From NCBI GenBank assembly GCA_013821245.1, contig JACDHC010000004.1, positions 1 through 39,407 on the forward strand: a stretch of DNA of 39,407 nt, read 5' to 3'. Positions 39,012 to 39,407 of the stretch are shown here, piece by piece; the stretch's first letter is position 1; each line of letters starts with the position of its first letter. Source of the stretch: Candidatus Nitrosopumilus sp. (GTDB lineage: Archaea; Thermoproteota; Nitrososphaeria; Nitrososphaerales; Nitrososphaeraceae). Below the pieces are notes generated by a model. It did no database searches, had not been told where the DNA came from, and saw nothing but the letters and a program-made list of their open reading frames with translations. The translations under genes were made by a program, and so were the position numbers.

Positions 39012-39407
39012 GTGCCTAAGAGAAAAATAAAAGAAGAAAAGCCTAAAAGAAAAATGGGTAAAAAGGATATGCTTATCCTTCCAGGAGTCATAGGTGCCGC
39101 TGTTTTAGTTGGGTTTGTTATTACACATTTTTTTCCGCCACCAAATGTATTGAGTGTTTGTTTAAAAGCACATAACTTGGATCCATACAATGTTTATCCA
39201 CGGGTACAACTGTTTGTAGATAACAAACAATATCTCTTTCCAGATACATTGGGTAAAAACATAGATGAAGGTAAGGAGTGTGTACACGCCATCCATACGG
39301 ATTCTGTGGGTGAATCATTACATGTACAGTATATAAGGCCAATAAAACTCACCATGCCAGATTTAATGCAAGTTTACTCGTCTGGTAATAAATCAATAGA
39401 TATAATT
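39012..39407 (+). CDS. Hypothetical membrane-anchored protein (partial, runs off window end)
   Basis: GTG start: VPKRKIKEEKPKRKMGKKDMLILPGVIGAAVLVGFVITHFFPPPNVLSVCLKAHNLDPYNVYPRVQLFVDNKQYLF...; open to window end. Confidence 0.7.
   Translation, partial: MPKRKIKEEKPKRKMGKKDMLILPGVIGAAVLVGFVITHFFPPPNVLSVCLKAHNLDPYNVYPRVQLFVDNKQYLFPDTLGKNIDEGKECVHAIHTDSVGESLHVQYIRPIKLTMPDLMQVYSSGNKSIDII

Overview
AT-rich archaeal chromosome segment, almost certainly from an ammonia-oxidising Thaumarchaeota/Nitrososphaeria lineage. This is inferred from gene content: Rpo7/Spt4, L15e, L37e and S30e, an Sm-like protein, the GTP-dependent dephospho-CoA kinase family, CofE, and many secreted low-complexity proteins. 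Housekeeping genes include Mrp/NBP35, Rpo7-Spt4-NadC, NadA, ribosomal proteins, RpiA, PurU, LeuCD, CofE, a DRG-type GTPase and RNase HI. Five genes missing from or unclear in the ORF track were recovered by reading: S30e, L37e, Spt4 with a TTG start, and two very small Cys-rich proteins. The most interesting accessory parts are: (1) a YcaO-TfuA pair with a 4-TM protein downstream and a divergently transcribed 53-62 aa protein that resembles NHLP-type RiPP leaders; (2) three tandem secreted RTX-like Ca-binding proteins followed by a MacB-like ABC system with an interposed COG1361-like surface protein; (3) a class III cyclase homologue with an apparently missing start codon, a Gly/Ser insertion and substituted catalytic residues; (4) decayed copies of a small secreted Cys-protein family. 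No tRNA, rRNA, CRISPR array or intact transposon was identified.
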